NCBI GenBank assembly: GCA_016791045.1
Contig: JAEUNO010000018.1
Coordinates: 1 to 64,000, forward strand
Direction: 5' to 3'
Length of the DNA stretch: 64,000 nt
Source of the DNA: Methyloversatilis sp.
GTDB taxonomy: Bacteria > Pseudomonadota > Gammaproteobacteria > Burkholderiales > Rhodocyclaceae
Shown here: piece after piece, positions 47,805-58,119 of the stretch
Layout of the letters: each line of letters begins with the position of its first letter
Position numbering within the stretch: position 1 is the first letter of the stretch
Translations under genes and position numbers: made by a program
Notes under the pieces: model-generated
What the model saw: only the letters and a program-made list of their open reading frames with translations
The model's database searches: none
Told to the model about the DNA's origin: nothing

Positions 47805-47818
47805 TTAACAGCCGTTAA
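47805..47818. promoter_or_regulatory. Palindrome upstream of the PEP-CTERM/phoX unit
   Basis: TTAACAGCCGTTAA is a palindrome of 5-base arms around AGCC, 52 bases before the start of the PEP-CTERM gene. It could be an operator; no regulator is assigned. Confidence 0.3.
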
Positions 47819-47892
47819 CAATCCATGAAGGTTTCGATCCCTAGGGCGTAGGCCGATCGGATTGTTTTCTCGGGTCAGGTAGTCCGAATGGA

Positions 47893-49341
47893 TTAGATCG
47901 TGTGCGAACCGGATCGCAGGGTGCTGCGCCCGTTCGTCGGGCCGCTGGCCAGCGCGCCCAGCGTCGCCAGTGCCGCATCGACGCGCGCGTCCCAGCGCAC
48001 CGCGCACATCAGGCGCACGCAGTTGCGATACTTGCTTTGTGGCGAGAACATCGGTCCGGGCGAAATGCTGATGCCGGCGGCCAGCGCCTGCGACTGCAGC
48101 TGCAGCGCATCGACCTGTTCCGGCAGTTCCAGCCACAGGATGAAGCCGCCGGCCGGCCGCGTGCAGCGGGTGCCCGCCGGGAAGTGGCGCGCGATGGCGG
48201 TCTGCATGCGTGCCATCTGTTCCGCGTACTGACGTCGCACGCGGGCCAGGTGGCGCTCCCAGCGGCCGGTCGCGAGATAGTCGGCCAGTGCGCGCTGCGG
48301 CAGCAGGGCGGTGGCCATCGTGCTGCCGTACTTCAGCTGTTCGACCTCGCGCCGCCAGCGGCCGGCGACGATCCAGCCGATGCGCAGACCGGGCGCGATG
48401 GTTTTCGAGAACGATGAACACAGCAGCACCAGACCGTGGCGGTCCCAGGCCTTTGCGACGCGCGGGCGTTCGCCGTCGTGCGCCAGTTCGCCATAGATGT
48501 CGTCCTCGATCAGCGCAACGCCCCGCGCGGACAGCATCTGCACCAGGCGCCGCTTGTGCGCATCCGGCATCGATGCGCCACTCGGATTGCTGAAGCTGGT
48601 GCAGGCCAGGCAGGCCTTGACCGGCCAGCGCTCCAGCGCCAGTTCGAGCGCGTCCGGGCTGATGCCCGTCTGGGGGTCGGTCGGGATTTCGAGCGCCTTC
48701 AGGCCGAGTGACTCGATCAGCTGCAGCGTGCCGAAGAAGGCCGGCGATTCGATGGCCACGATGTCGCCCGGCTGAGTCGTCGCACGCAGCGCGAGCGTCA
48801 GCGCTTCCTGGCAGCCGGTGGTGATGACGATGTCGTCCGGGTGGATCTGGCAGCCCGATTCCACCGCGCGCCGCGCGATCTGTACGCGCAAGGCCTCTTC
48901 TCCGACGAATTCGCCGTAGCGCGCGCTGCCCGCATCGTCATGACGCAAGGCGCGGGCGAGACTGGTGCGTACGTCCTTCACGGGCAGGAAGTCGGCATGC
49001 GGAATGGCGGTGCTGAACACCAGCAGGTCGTCGCGGTGCGAGGCGCGCATCAGCTGCGCGACGCGCTCCGACATCGTCACCTCGCCGGGCGCTTCGTCGT
49101 CGCAGGTCTGGTGGGCGCGCGGCGGCAGCGCTTCGGGCGTGCGCGCAAAGAAGCCGGACTGTGGCCGCGCTTCCAGCCAGCCCTGGGCTTCCAGCTTGCG
49201 ATACGCCGAGATGCAGGTCGCGATGCTCAACTGCTGCTGCTGCGCGATGCGCCGCACCGACGGCAGGCGCTGCCCGGGCGGATAGACGCCGGCCCGGATG
49301 TCGGCGCGCAGCCGGTCGGCGAGTGCTTCGTAGCGATTCAT
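47893..49341 (-). CDS. MocR-type regulator (GntR domain fused to aminotransferase fold)
   Basis: A 482-residue regulator with an N-terminal GntR winged helix (about 1-70; LPSVRRIAQQQQLSIATCIS) and a class I aminotransferase-like domain. The PLP-binding lysine is in CSSFSKTIAPGLRIGW, with IEDDIYGELAHDG and TSFSNPSG as further family motifs. Such proteins sense PLP or amino compounds and usually control a divergent gene. Here that is the tautomerase gene, with a nested inverted repeat between them. The ATG at 49341 starts the GntR domain; a longer upstream frame covers the operator and is rejected. Confidence 0.93.
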   Translation of the reverse strand: MNRYEALADRLRADIRAGVYPPGQRLPSVRRIAQQQQLSIATCISAYRKLEAQGWLEARPQSGFFARTPEALPPRAHQTCDDEAPGEVTMSERVAQLMRASHRDDLLVFSTAIPHADFLPVKDVRTSLARALRHDDAGSARYGEFVGEEALRVQIARRAVESGCQIHPDDIVITTGCQEALTLALRATTQPGDIVAIESPAFFGTLQLIESLGLKALEIPTDPQTGISPDALELALERWPVKACLACTSFSNPSGASMPDAHKRRLVQMLSARGVALIEDDIYGELAHDGERPRVAKAWDRHGLVLLCSSFSKTIAPGLRIGWIVAGRWRREVEQLKYGSTMATALLPQRALADYLATGRWERHLARVRRQYAEQMARMQTAIARHFPAGTRCTRPAGGFILWLELPEQVDALQLQSQALAAGISISPGPMFSPQSKYRNCVRLMCAVRWDARVDAALATLGALASGPTNGRSTLRSGSHTI

Positions 49342-49392
49342 GCGCGGCTCCCGTAAAACCTGCCCCACTGTACTGCCCGCCACGCGGTGCCG

Positions 49393-49484
49393 ATCGATAC
49401 AGTTACCGGGGCGCTGCATGGGTACAGCTTCGGTTGATGCAAAACTGTACCGGTTCAAACTGACCTTTGTGTATCTGTATCGAT
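49393..49484. promoter_or_regulatory. Nested inverted repeats between MocR gene and tautomerase gene
   Basis: Outer arms ATCGATACAG (49393) and CTGTATCGAT (49475) are perfect complements. Inner arms GTACAG (49422) and CTGTAC (49445) are also perfect. The two dyads share nearly the same centre, giving four TACAG/CTGTA half-sites across 92 bases. This fits an operator for a dimeric or tetrameric MocR regulator. Confidence 0.65.
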
Positions 49485-49543
49485 AGGCGGCGAGCAGGGA
49501 TGATGGTGTCGGGAAAAACGACACATGCCTCCGGAGAACCGTC

Positions 49544-49939
49544 ATGCCGATGATCACGCTGCAGCTGTCCCGCCCGCTCGATGCCGATACACGCCTTGCG
49601 GTGACCCGCGCGGTGACCGACCTGACAGCGGAAGTCCTGGGCAAGAAGCGCGAGCTGACGGCACTGGCGTTGTCGCACGTCGAGCACTGGTCGGTCGGCG
49701 CGGAAGGCGTCGGCGGATCACTGACCGCCTTCCACCTGGACGTGCGGGTAACCGCCGGTACCAACACCCGGACCGAAAAATCCGCCTATATATATGCAGT
49801 CTGGCAGTCGCTGGATGAGTTGCTCGGTCCGCTTCATCCGGCGAGCTACATCATCGTGACCGACATTGCCGCCGACAGCTGGGGGTACGCCGGCGAAACC
49901 CAGGAGTTGCGCCATGTCCGCGCGCGGCTGGCTGGGTAG
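49544..49939 (+). CDS. Tautomerase superfamily protein
   Basis: A 131-residue protein that begins MPMITLQLSRPLDADTR. A proline after the start methionine is the catalytic base of the 4-oxalocrotonate tautomerase superfamily. The rest (VLGKKRELTALALSHVE, TEKSAYIYAVWQSLDELLG) fits the ~130-residue members often found beside MocR genes. The substrate is unknown. It overlaps the DUF1127 gene by 26 bases and is probably controlled by the divergent MocR regulator. Confidence 0.85.
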   Translation: MPMITLQLSRPLDADTRLAVTRAVTDLTAEVLGKKRELTALALSHVEHWSVGAEGVGGSLTAFHLDVRVTAGTNTRTEKSAYIYAVWQSLDELLGPLHPASYIIVTDIAADSWGYAGETQELRHVRARLAG

Positions 49940-50111
49940 GCTGGGGCAGCGGCTGTACGAAGTGCGCAGGCGCGCCCGGGCCAAAGCCGAACTGCGCGCC
50001 ATGAACGATCTTGAATTGCGCGATCTCGGGCTCGGTCGGTCCGACGTACCGTCGGTGCTGGCCGGCTGCTTCGAACGGGAAGATCGCGATGATGCACGAC
50101 GTGCGCGCTGA
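49914..50111 (+). CDS. DUF1127 small basic protein
   Basis: A 65-residue, Arg-rich protein with the DUF1127 core (RAMNDLELRDLGLGRSDV). In alphaproteobacteria, small DUF1127 proteins affect RNA turnover and phosphate or carbon metabolism. Here the function is unknown. CAGGAG precedes the ATG, which lies inside the tautomerase gene, so the two are coupled. It converges with the deacetylase-family gene. Confidence 0.88.
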   Translation: MSARGWLGRLGQRLYEVRRRARAKAELRAMNDLELRDLGLGRSDVPSVLAGCFEREDRDDARRAR

Positions 50112-50144
50112 GCCGGACGGCGGGGCCGTCGGATGCTGTGGCGG

Positions 50145-51086
50145 TCACGCCAGGTCTCTGGGCCCTGTGTGATGCGCGAAGGCCTGACACACGGTCGAAA
50201 AGTGGATGTCCACGATGTCGTCAATGTTTGCCGCGTAGCCGCCGGCCATCGCAATGGCCAGCGGCAGATCGCGGGTGCGGCACCAGTCGAGCACCCGGGT
50301 GTCGCGCGCGGCCAGCCCGGACTTGCTGAGCTTGAGCCGGCCGAGCCGGTCGCCCTCGAACGGGTCGGCGCCGGCCAGGTAGATGACGAACTGCGGCGCA
50401 AAGCGGCGTTCGAGCGTGGCCAGTGCGTCGTCGAGCGCGGCAAGATAGGCCTCGTCGCCAGTGCCGTCAGGCAGTGAAACGTCGAGATGGCTGCATTCCT
50501 TGCGGAACGGGAAGTTGCGGTCACCGTGCAGCGACAGCGTGAACACATCCTCAGCCTGGCCGAGAATCTCCGCCGTGCCGTCGCCCTGATGCACGTCGAG
50601 GTCGACGATGGCCACGCGTTCGATGCCGTGCTCCGCCTGCAGCAGCCGGGCGGCGACCGCGGCATCGTTGAACACGCAGTAGCCGGCGCCGCTGGCGTGC
50701 TTGGCATGGTGCGTACCGCCGGCCAGGTTGACCGACACACCGTCGCGCAGCGCGCTCCTGCATGCGGCGATGGTGGCGCCGGCGGAGCGTCGCGAACGTT
50801 CGATCATCTGCGGCGACCACGGAAAACCGATCATGCGCACTTCCTGCGTCGTCAGGTCGCCGCGGCTGACGCGCGCCACATAGGTGGCGTCGTGCGCACG
50901 CAGCAATTCCGCGTCGGTCGCGGCCGGCGGTTCGCACAGCACGATGTCCGGAAGTTCGGCAGCCACGCGCTCGCGCAGCCGGCGGTACTTGTCCATCGGG
51001 AAACGATGGGTTTCGGGCAGCGGCAGGACGAAGTGATCGGCGTACCAGGCGAGCATGTCGGGTGTGGGAGCAGGGCGGTCGCGCAT
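50145..51086 (-). CDS. Histone deacetylase/acetylpolyamine amidohydrolase family hydrolase
   Basis: A 313-residue zinc hydrolase of the arginase-deacetylase fold. The general-base histidines are in [11 protein letters not shown], and the zinc ligands are the Asp and His in [10 protein letters not shown] and the Asp in [14 protein letters not shown]. The end shows the usual AGGYA. The substrate could be an acetylated polyamine, lysine or another amide. ATG 51086 is chosen; an ATG at 51056 is possible. It is divergent from ubiD. Confidence 0.88.
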   Translation of the reverse strand: MRDRPAPTPDMLAWYADHFVLPLPETHRFPMDKYRRLRERVAAELPDIVLCEPPAATDAELLRAHDATYVARVSRGDLTTQEVRMIGFPWSPQMIERSRRSAGATIAACRSALRDGVSVNLAGGTHHAKHASGAGYCVFNDAAVAARLLQAEHGIERVAIVDLDVHQGDGTAEILGQAEDVFTLSLHGDRNFPFRKECSHLDVSLPDGTGDEAYLAALDDALATLERRFAPQFVIYLAGADPFEGDRLGRLKLSKSGLAARDTRVLDWCRTRDLPLAIAMAGGYAANIDDIVDIHFSTVCQAFAHHTGPRDLA

Positions 51087-51254
51087 TCTGACAGCGGGCC
51101 GCACAGGACGGTTGCGACAGCGGTACCGGAACATGGGCGTCGCGCCGGTGTCTGTCGCCGCACACGCGGTACGGTGCCGTCACTTATCGCTTACCATCGA
51201 TCGCGCCCTGAGCGGGATGCAGCAGGGCGCGAAGCACTGGAGCCGCACCACGAC

Positions 51255-52748
51255 ATGAAATACACGGATTTGCGCGACTTCATCGCGCAGCTCGAAAAGA
51301 TGGGTGAACTGAAGCGCGTCGCGCGCCCGGTGTCGCCCGATCTGGAAATGACCGAAATCTGCGACCGCGTGCTGCGCGCGCAGGGCCCGGCCATCCTGTT
51401 CGAGAACGCCACCGGCTTTGACATGCCGGTACTGGGCAACCTGTTCGGCACGCCGGCCCGGGTGGCGCTCGGCATGGGCGTCAGCGGCGAGCAGTGGGCC
51501 GAGGCGCTGCGCGACATCGGTCGCACGCTGTCGATGCTGAAGGAACCCGAACCGCCCAAGGGCCTGCGTGACGCGTGGGACAAGCTGCCGATGATCCGGC
51601 AGGTGTTTTCCATGGCACCGAAGAAGGTGTCGTCGGCCGTGTGTCAGGAAGTGGTGTGGGAGGGGAAGGATGTCGACCTCGGCCGCCTGCCGGTGCAGAC
51701 CTGCTGGCCGGATGACGCCGGGCCGCTGATCACCTGGGGTCTGGTCGTGACGCGCGGGCCGGACAAGAAGCGGCAGAATCTAGGCATCTATCGCCAGCAG
51801 GTGATCGCGCCGGACAAGGTGATCATGCGCTGGCTGGCCCATCGCGGCGGTGCGCTCGACTTCCGCGACCATGCGCGCAAATTCCCGGGCACGCCGTTTC
51901 CGCTGTCGGTCGTGCTCGGCTGCGATCCGGCGACGATACTGGGCGCGGTGACGCCGGTCCCCGATACGCTGTCCGAATACCAGTTCGCCGGTCTGCTGCG
52001 CGGCAGCCGGACCGAACTGGTGAAATGCATGGGCAACGATCTCGATGTGCCGGCGAGCGCCGAAATCGTGCTCGAAGGCGAGTTGCGTCCGGACGCGAAC
52101 CACCCGTCCGGTTACGAACACGCGCCGGAAGGGCCGTTCGGCGACCACACCGGCTACTACAACGAGGTGGCGGAGTTTCCGGTATTCACGATCACGCGCA
52201 TCACGATGCGCAGGAATCCCATCTACCACTCGACCTACACCGGCAAGCCGCCGGATGAACCGGCCATGCTGGGCGTGGCGCTGAACGAGGTGTTCGTGCC
52301 GCTGCTGCAGAAGCAGTTTCCGGAAATCACCGATTTCTATCTGCCGCCGGAAGGGTGCTCGTACCGTCTGGCCGTGGTGTCCATGCGCAAGCAGTACCCC
52401 GGTCACGCCAAGCGCGTCATGTTCGGCGTGTGGAGTTTCCTGCGCCAGTTCATGTACACCAAGACCATCATCGTGGTGGACGAGGACGTGGACATCCGCA
52501 GCTGGCAGGAGATTATCTGGGCAATGACCACGCGAATGGACGCGCGGCGCGACACGGTCATCGTCGACAACACGCCGATCGATTACCTTGATTTCGCAAG
52601 CCCGGTTGCCGGTCTCGGTTCCAAGATGGGGCTGGATGCGACCAACAAGTGGCCGGGCGAAACCACGCGCGAATGGGGGCGAACGATCGCGATGGACGCT
52701 GACGTGAAACGCCGGGTCGACGCGATGTGGTCCGAGCTGGGGCTTTGA
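51255..52748 (+). CDS. ubiD: UbiD, 3-octaprenyl-4-hydroxybenzoate decarboxylase
   Basis: Decarboxylates polyprenyl-4-hydroxybenzoate in ubiquinone synthesis, using prenylated FMN. The 497-residue protein has the family length and the segments [49 protein letters not shown] and [16 protein letters not shown]. The start is [15 protein letters not shown], typical of proteobacterial UbiD. The UbiX partner that makes the cofactor is not in the window. Confidence 0.96.
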   Translation: MKYTDLRDFIAQLEKMGELKRVARPVSPDLEMTEICDRVLRAQGPAILFENATGFDMPVLGNLFGTPARVALGMGVSGEQWAEALRDIGRTLSMLKEPEPPKGLRDAWDKLPMIRQVFSMAPKKVSSAVCQEVVWEGKDVDLGRLPVQTCWPDDAGPLITWGLVVTRGPDKKRQNLGIYRQQVIAPDKVIMRWLAHRGGALDFRDHARKFPGTPFPLSVVLGCDPATILGAVTPVPDTLSEYQFAGLLRGSRTELVKCMGNDLDVPASAEIVLEGELRPDANHPSGYEHAPEGPFGDHTGYYNEVAEFPVFTITRITMRRNPIYHSTYTGKPPDEPAMLGVALNEVFVPLLQKQFPEITDFYLPPEGCSYRLAVVSMRKQYPGHAKRVMFGVWSFLRQFMYTKTIIVVDEDVDIRSWQEIIWAMTTRMDARRDTVIVDNTPIDYLDFASPVAGLGSKMGLDATNKWPGETTREWGRTIAMDADVKRRVDAMWSELGL

Positions 52749-52785
52749 GTTCTCTGCCGCGATCAAACAACAAGAGGAATGCACC

Positions 52786-53541
52786 ATGGCCATCGGCCTT
52801 TACATCATCGGCGACGAAATCCTGTCCGGGCGTCGTCAGGACGGTCACTTCGCCAAGGTCCGTGCGCTGCTCGGCGAACGCGGCCTGCAGCTGGCCTGGG
52901 TGAGCTATCTGGGCGATGAGCGCGAACGGCTGATCGACGCCTTCCGACGCTCGCTGGCCACCGACGACATCGTGTTCTCCTGTGGCGGCATCGGCGTCAC
53001 GCCGGATGACCACACGCGACAGGCCGCGGCCTCGGCGTTGGGTGTCGACTGTGTGCTGCATCCGGAAGCCGAGGCGGAAATCCGCGCCCGCTTCGGCGCC
53101 GAAACGACGGAGAACCGCCTGAGACTGGGTGAATTCCCGGCCGGCAGCGCCATCATTCCGAATCCTTTCAACCGCATTCCGGGTTTCAGCTGCGGTCATC
53201 ACCACTTCGTGCCCGGTTTTCCGGAGATGGCCTGGCCGATGATCGAATGGCTGCTCGACAACACCTACCGCGACCTGCATCACGCGAACGTCTGGCGCGA
53301 ATCTTCGGTGTACGTGCCGAATGCACACGAAAGCAGGCTGCTCGACATGATGGAAGCGATCGAACGCGAGCACGGTGTGGCGGTATTCAGCCTGCCCAGC
53401 TTCGGCAATGCCGAACGCGCCTATCCGCACATCGAACTGGGTGCCAAGGGCGAACCCTCAAAGGTCGCCGCAGCGATGGCGGCCATGCGCCACGAGCTGA
53501 TGCTGCGCGGCCTGACCGTGCAGGACGCAGCCGACCGCTGA
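52786..53541 (+). CDS. Molybdopterin-binding domain protein (CinA N-terminal/MoaB-like)
   Basis: A 251-residue protein of the COG1058 type. It begins IGLYIIGDEILSGRRQDGHF and has the MoCF-fold signature DDIVFSCGGIGVTPDDHTRQ. It has the N-terminal CinA domain but not the C-terminal nicotinamide-mononucleotide deamidase domain. The function of stand-alone members is not settled. AAGAGGAA precedes the ATG, 38 bases after ubiD, so they may be co-transcribed. Confidence 0.88.
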   Translation: MAIGLYIIGDEILSGRRQDGHFAKVRALLGERGLQLAWVSYLGDERERLIDAFRRSLATDDIVFSCGGIGVTPDDHTRQAAASALGVDCVLHPEAEAEIRARFGAETTENRLRLGEFPAGSAIIPNPFNRIPGFSCGHHHFVPGFPEMAWPMIEWLLDNTYRDLHHANVWRESSVYVPNAHESRLLDMMEAIEREHGVAVFSLPSFGNAERAYPHIELGAKGEPSKVAAAMAAMRHELMLRGLTVQDAADR

Positions 53542-53643
53542 CGGCGGGGGAGCGCACACGGTCGGCGTCAATGTTGCGTTTGGGTGTGGCCTTCGCAGGC
53601 GCAGCGGTTCAGATGCCAACGCTTCACACCGGATCGACAGACG

Positions 53644-53675
53644 AAAAAAAGCCCCGCACTCGGCGGGGCCTTTTT
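53644..53675. terminator. Bidirectional terminator between convergent genes
   Basis: GCCCCGC pairs with GCGGGGC around a 5-base loop. A run of T follows on the + strand and a run of A precedes it, so it works for both the molybdopterin-domain gene and the phasin gene. Confidence 0.92.
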
Positions 53676-53691
53676 CATTCAGCTTGAAGAA

Positions 53692-54255
53692 TCAGGCAGC
53701 GGCCTTCTTCTTCGCGGCGGTGCTGGCCGAACCCACGGCGCGCACGGTGGCCGACGTTGCGGCATTCACATTGGCTTCAGCCATTTCCACAGCTTGCTTG
53801 GCAGCCTTGCTCATGCTGTCGTAGGCGCTGTTGGCGGCGGCGATGGCCGACTTGACGGCGGCGACGGCGACGTCCGAACCGGCCGGAGCTTGCTTGGCGG
53901 CCTGATCGAGCGTGGTGCTGACGGCCTTGTTCACTTCACCGACCTGGGCTTCGACAACCTTGGTCAGCTCTTCCTGGGTCTGCGAAAAGATTTCATAGAC
54001 GCTGCGCGAGTAGGCAACGGCCTTTTCGATCGACGGCTGCACCAGACCGCTTTGCAGCGAAACGATGTCCTGCACGTCCTTGGCACCCATCATGGTCTTC
54101 ACGTTGGCGACGCTGTCTTCCAGCATCGAACGGGCGGTATTCAGATTCAGTGCGGCGAGGCGCTCGGTGCTGGCGAAGGCGGTGTTGGCCAGCGTCAGCA
54201 GGGCTTCGATGGTGTTCTTGTTTGCAGCGGCGAAATGTTCAGTCGTGAAAGCCAT
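53692..54255 (-). CDS. Phasin family protein (polyhydroxyalkanoate granule coat)
   Basis: A 187-residue amphipathic helical protein of the phasin family. Phasins coat polyhydroxyalkanoate granules and limit their size. The core (FAAANKNTIEALLTLANTAF, ARSMLEDSVANVKTMMGAKD) is typical, and the tail is rich in Ala and ends AKKKAAA. The ATG at 54255 has GGAGAC upstream; an in-frame start at 54294 is rejected. It has a near-perfect sigma-70 promoter ~130 bases upstream. No PHA synthase is encoded nearby. Confidence 0.92.
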   Translation of the reverse strand: MAFTTEHFAAANKNTIEALLTLANTAFASTERLAALNLNTARSMLEDSVANVKTMMGAKDVQDIVSLQSGLVQPSIEKAVAYSRSVYEIFSQTQEELTKVVEAQVGEVNKAVSTTLDQAAKQAPAGSDVAVAAVKSAIAAANSAYDSMSKAAKQAVEMAEANVNAATSATVRAVGSASTAAKKKAAA

Positions 54256-54368
54256 GGTGTAAGTCTCCATACATTTGATTGAAAGAGCGACCACGAAGCG
54301 AACAGATCGTTAAACGCTGACGGGCCACCAAAATGCGTGCAGTACACACAGAACCAGCAGCCTCTGTA

Positions 54369-54439
54369 TTGCACCGCACCATGGACACGATTATAGGGGT
54401 GGGCGAAACGATGTCAAGCTGTTTTTGTTGCACTGCACA
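54369..54439. promoter_or_regulatory. Repeats flanking the phasin promoter
   Basis: TTGCACCGCACC (54369) and TTGCACTGCACA (54428) differ at two positions. They lie just downstream of the -10 box and just upstream of the -35 box of the phasin promoter. They may be binding sites for a PhaR-like repressor; that is inference. Confidence 0.5.
54390..54417 (-). promoter_or_regulatory. Consensus sigma-70 promoter of the phasin gene
   Basis: Read on the minus strand: TTGACA (54417-54412), a 16-base spacer, then TATAAT (54395-54390). Both boxes are exact consensus. The expected start point gives a 5' leader of about 125 bases before the phasin ATG. Confidence 0.85.
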
Positions 54440-54546
54440 CAAAAGATTCGAAGCGACTTCGGTAACGGAATCAATGTGATGTGAACGGTCGTTCAGATCC
54501 ATATCCGCGTATCTGCTGCGCACTCAACATACACGGATGTATGTTT

Positions 54547-55430
54547 TCAGGTCAGTTCCGACAGCAATCTTGCTGCGGTGCGCTCGGTCTCGCGCAGATA
54601 CGAGATGCCATGAAGGTTGTAGTGGTTGAGCAGGTGGTACAGCCGGTACAGCGCGCGCCTCGACGGCGCATTCGGATGCAGCGGCGAACGCTGCAGGTAG
54701 GCCGCGTACATCGCGGTCGGAAAGCCGCCGAACATTTCGGCCAGCGCGAAATCCGCCTCGCGGTCGCCGTAATGCACCGCCGGGTCGAACACCGTCGGGC
54801 GGCCATCGCCATCGACGCCCGCATTGCCGTGCCAGAGGTCGCCGTGCAGCAGCGATGCCGCCGGGCGGTAGTCAAGGAACAGCGCGCCGATCCGCTCGAC
54901 GATGCCCTGGACGTTGCTGACGAGTGACCCGCGCAGTCCGCCTTCGACGGCCGTCGCGAGCTGCGGCAACAGGCGCTTGCGGGCGAAGAACAGCGGCCAC
55001 GATTCGGAGCTGCCGTTTTCCTGCAGGCTGTCACCCAGCCAGTTGTCGCGGTTCAGGCCGTAATGCGGTCCGTGCACAGCGTGCAGCGCGGCCAGTGCGT
55101 CGCCGAAGCGCCGGCCGTCGTCGGCGTCACGCACCGGCTGCAGGTCCAGCCATTCGAGTGCGAGCCAGGCGTATGCGTCGTTGCTGCCTTGCGAACGGAT
55201 GGCCGGAATCCGGAAGGTGCCGGTCTGCGCCAGCAATGTCAGGCCGTCGGCTTCTGCCGCGAACACGGCGGCCCGGTCGGCCGGCAGCACCTTGACGAAC
55301 AGCGGCCCGTGGCCGGTATCGATCCGCAGCGCACGACGGGTGCGCCCGGCCGGCTGTTCGGTGACTGCATCGAACCGGCTGCCCAGCGTCGCGGCGATGT
55401 GCCGTGCAAGTGCCTGCAGTGCCTCCAGCG

Positions 55431-55434
<4 letters not shown>
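54547..55434 (-). CDS. Fructosamine kinase family protein
   Basis: A 295-residue kinase of the fructosamine/ketosamine-3-kinase family, which phosphorylates sugars attached to amino groups and so repairs glycated proteins. The aminoglycoside-kinase-like fold shows the lysine region LFVKVLP, the catalytic loop LLHGDLWHGNAG and the metal site VFDPAVHYGDRE. A GTG start overlaps the stop of the kinase gene upstream by four bases (GTGA), so it is translationally coupled to the two Ser/Thr kinases. This coupling is unusual. Confidence 0.9.
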
Positions 55435-56753
<1,319 letters not shown>

Positions 56754-56756
56754 CGT

Positions 56757-58067
56757 TCAGACGTTGGTGAGCCGCTGGTTGGCCAGCGCCAGCCGCTCGA
56801 CCAGGATGCGCAGGAAGGCCCGGTCGAAGCGGTGCCGGCAGGGTTCCGATGCGCGCTCCAGCGCGGCATTCGCCAGATGGATCACCACCGATTCGCACAG
56901 TGTCGACACATCGGCGCCGCGCGTGCCGTGCTCCGGCGTGAGCCAGGCCATCTCGCCGACGCACTCGCCGGCCGACAGCACGTTGAGCAGCTTGCGCGCC
57001 TTGGTCACCTTCACCTCGCCCTCGGCGAGAATGAAGAAGCCATCGGCCGCATCGCCCTCGCGCAGCAGCATCTGACCGCCGGCCACGCGATGCCATTCGC
57101 CCAGCCGCACCACTTCCCACAGTTCGACGTCGGTGAAGTCGCGGAAGAAGGCGAGCCGGCGCAGCGAATTGAATTTTTCGCTGTCGGCGATCCGGTTGTC
57201 CTGTTCGCGCAGCGATTCGCCGCGGAAGGCTTCGGCCAGATCGAAGGAAAAGGCGTCCCAGGTCGGGTAGCGGTCGTCGAGCGACTTCTGCAATGCGCGC
57301 ATCACGATGGCGTCCAGCGCCGGCGGCAGCTCGGGCCGCAGCGCCGATGGCGGCACCGGCTCGGCGTGCGTGATCTGGTACATCATGCTGTAGTTGTTGC
57401 TGCCCTGGAACGGCAGCTGGCCGGTCAGCAACTGGTACATCACCACGCCGAGCGAAAAGATGTCGGTCTGGTGGTTCAGGGGGTGTTCCTTGATCTGCTG
57501 CGGACTCATGTAGGCCGGCGAGCCGACGCCCGATACCTGGGTTTCGCTGGCCGAGATCGACATCGCGGCGCCGAAATCCGACACCTTCACATTGGTGCCC
57601 GGCTGATGATGACCATCGTTGCGCGGCTCTTCCACGCGCATGATGTTGGCCGGCTTCAGATCTCGATGGATGACGCCGAGCCGCCACGCAAAGTCGAGCG
57701 CGCGCGTGCATTTGAAAATCATTTCGAGCACGTCGCCGATCGGCAGCAGCCGGTCCGGCCGGGTGTGCGGCTCCAGTGTGCCGCCACGCACGTATTCCAT
57801 GACCAGATACGCCGGGTCGGCGTCGGCCACCGCGTCATAGATCTGCACGATGTGCGGGTGGGTGAGCTTGCCCGCCAGCGAGGCTTCGGCGATGAAGAAC
57901 TTCTTCTGGAAACGCTCGGACTTGCCGCCTTCGCCTTCGGCCGCACCGCGCGCAACGATCTTGATCGCCACGTCGCGATTGCCGAACGGGTCGTGCGCGA
58001 GGAATACCTTCGATGTCGCGCCTTCGCCGAGCAGGCGCTGGATGCGGTACTTGCCGAGCAGATCCAT
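56757..58067 (-). CDS. Ser/Thr protein kinase with C-terminal cyclic-nucleotide-binding-like domain (copy 2)
   Basis: A 436-residue sister of the preceding kinase. The kinase domain (about 6-275) has GEGATSKV, VAIK, HRDLKPAN and SDFGAAM, and an insert of ~10 residues after the catalytic loop (EEPRNDGHHQPG). The C-terminal cNMP-like domain has LLREGDAADGFFILAEGEV and GECVGEMA with TRGADV. The shared segments GVGSPAYMSPQQ, HPLNHQTD-like and GSNNYS show duplication. It is the first gene of the set of three, 52 bases downstream of argH. Confidence 0.92.
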   Translation of the reverse strand: MDLLGKYRIQRLLGEGATSKVFLAHDPFGNRDVAIKIVARGAAEGEGGKSERFQKKFFIAEASLAGKLTHPHIVQIYDAVADADPAYLVMEYVRGGTLEPHTRPDRLLPIGDVLEMIFKCTRALDFAWRLGVIHRDLKPANIMRVEEPRNDGHHQPGTNVKVSDFGAAMSISASETQVSGVGSPAYMSPQQIKEHPLNHQTDIFSLGVVMYQLLTGQLPFQGSNNYSMMYQITHAEPVPPSALRPELPPALDAIVMRALQKSLDDRYPTWDAFSFDLAEAFRGESLREQDNRIADSEKFNSLRRLAFFRDFTDVELWEVVRLGEWHRVAGGQMLLREGDAADGFFILAEGEVKVTKARKLLNVLSAGECVGEMAWLTPEHGTRGADVSTLCESVVIHLANAALERASEPCRHRFDRAFLRILVERLALANQRLTNV

Positions 58068-58119
58068 GTCAGTGGCCGGCCTGGCGGGGGGCAGACAGGA
58101 TGCCGTGGTCAGCCATGAT

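Noticed and set aside
49342-49767. Longer N-terminus for the MocR regulator
   Set aside because: It would cover the inverted repeats and run into the divergent tautomerase gene; the GntR domain starts at 49341.
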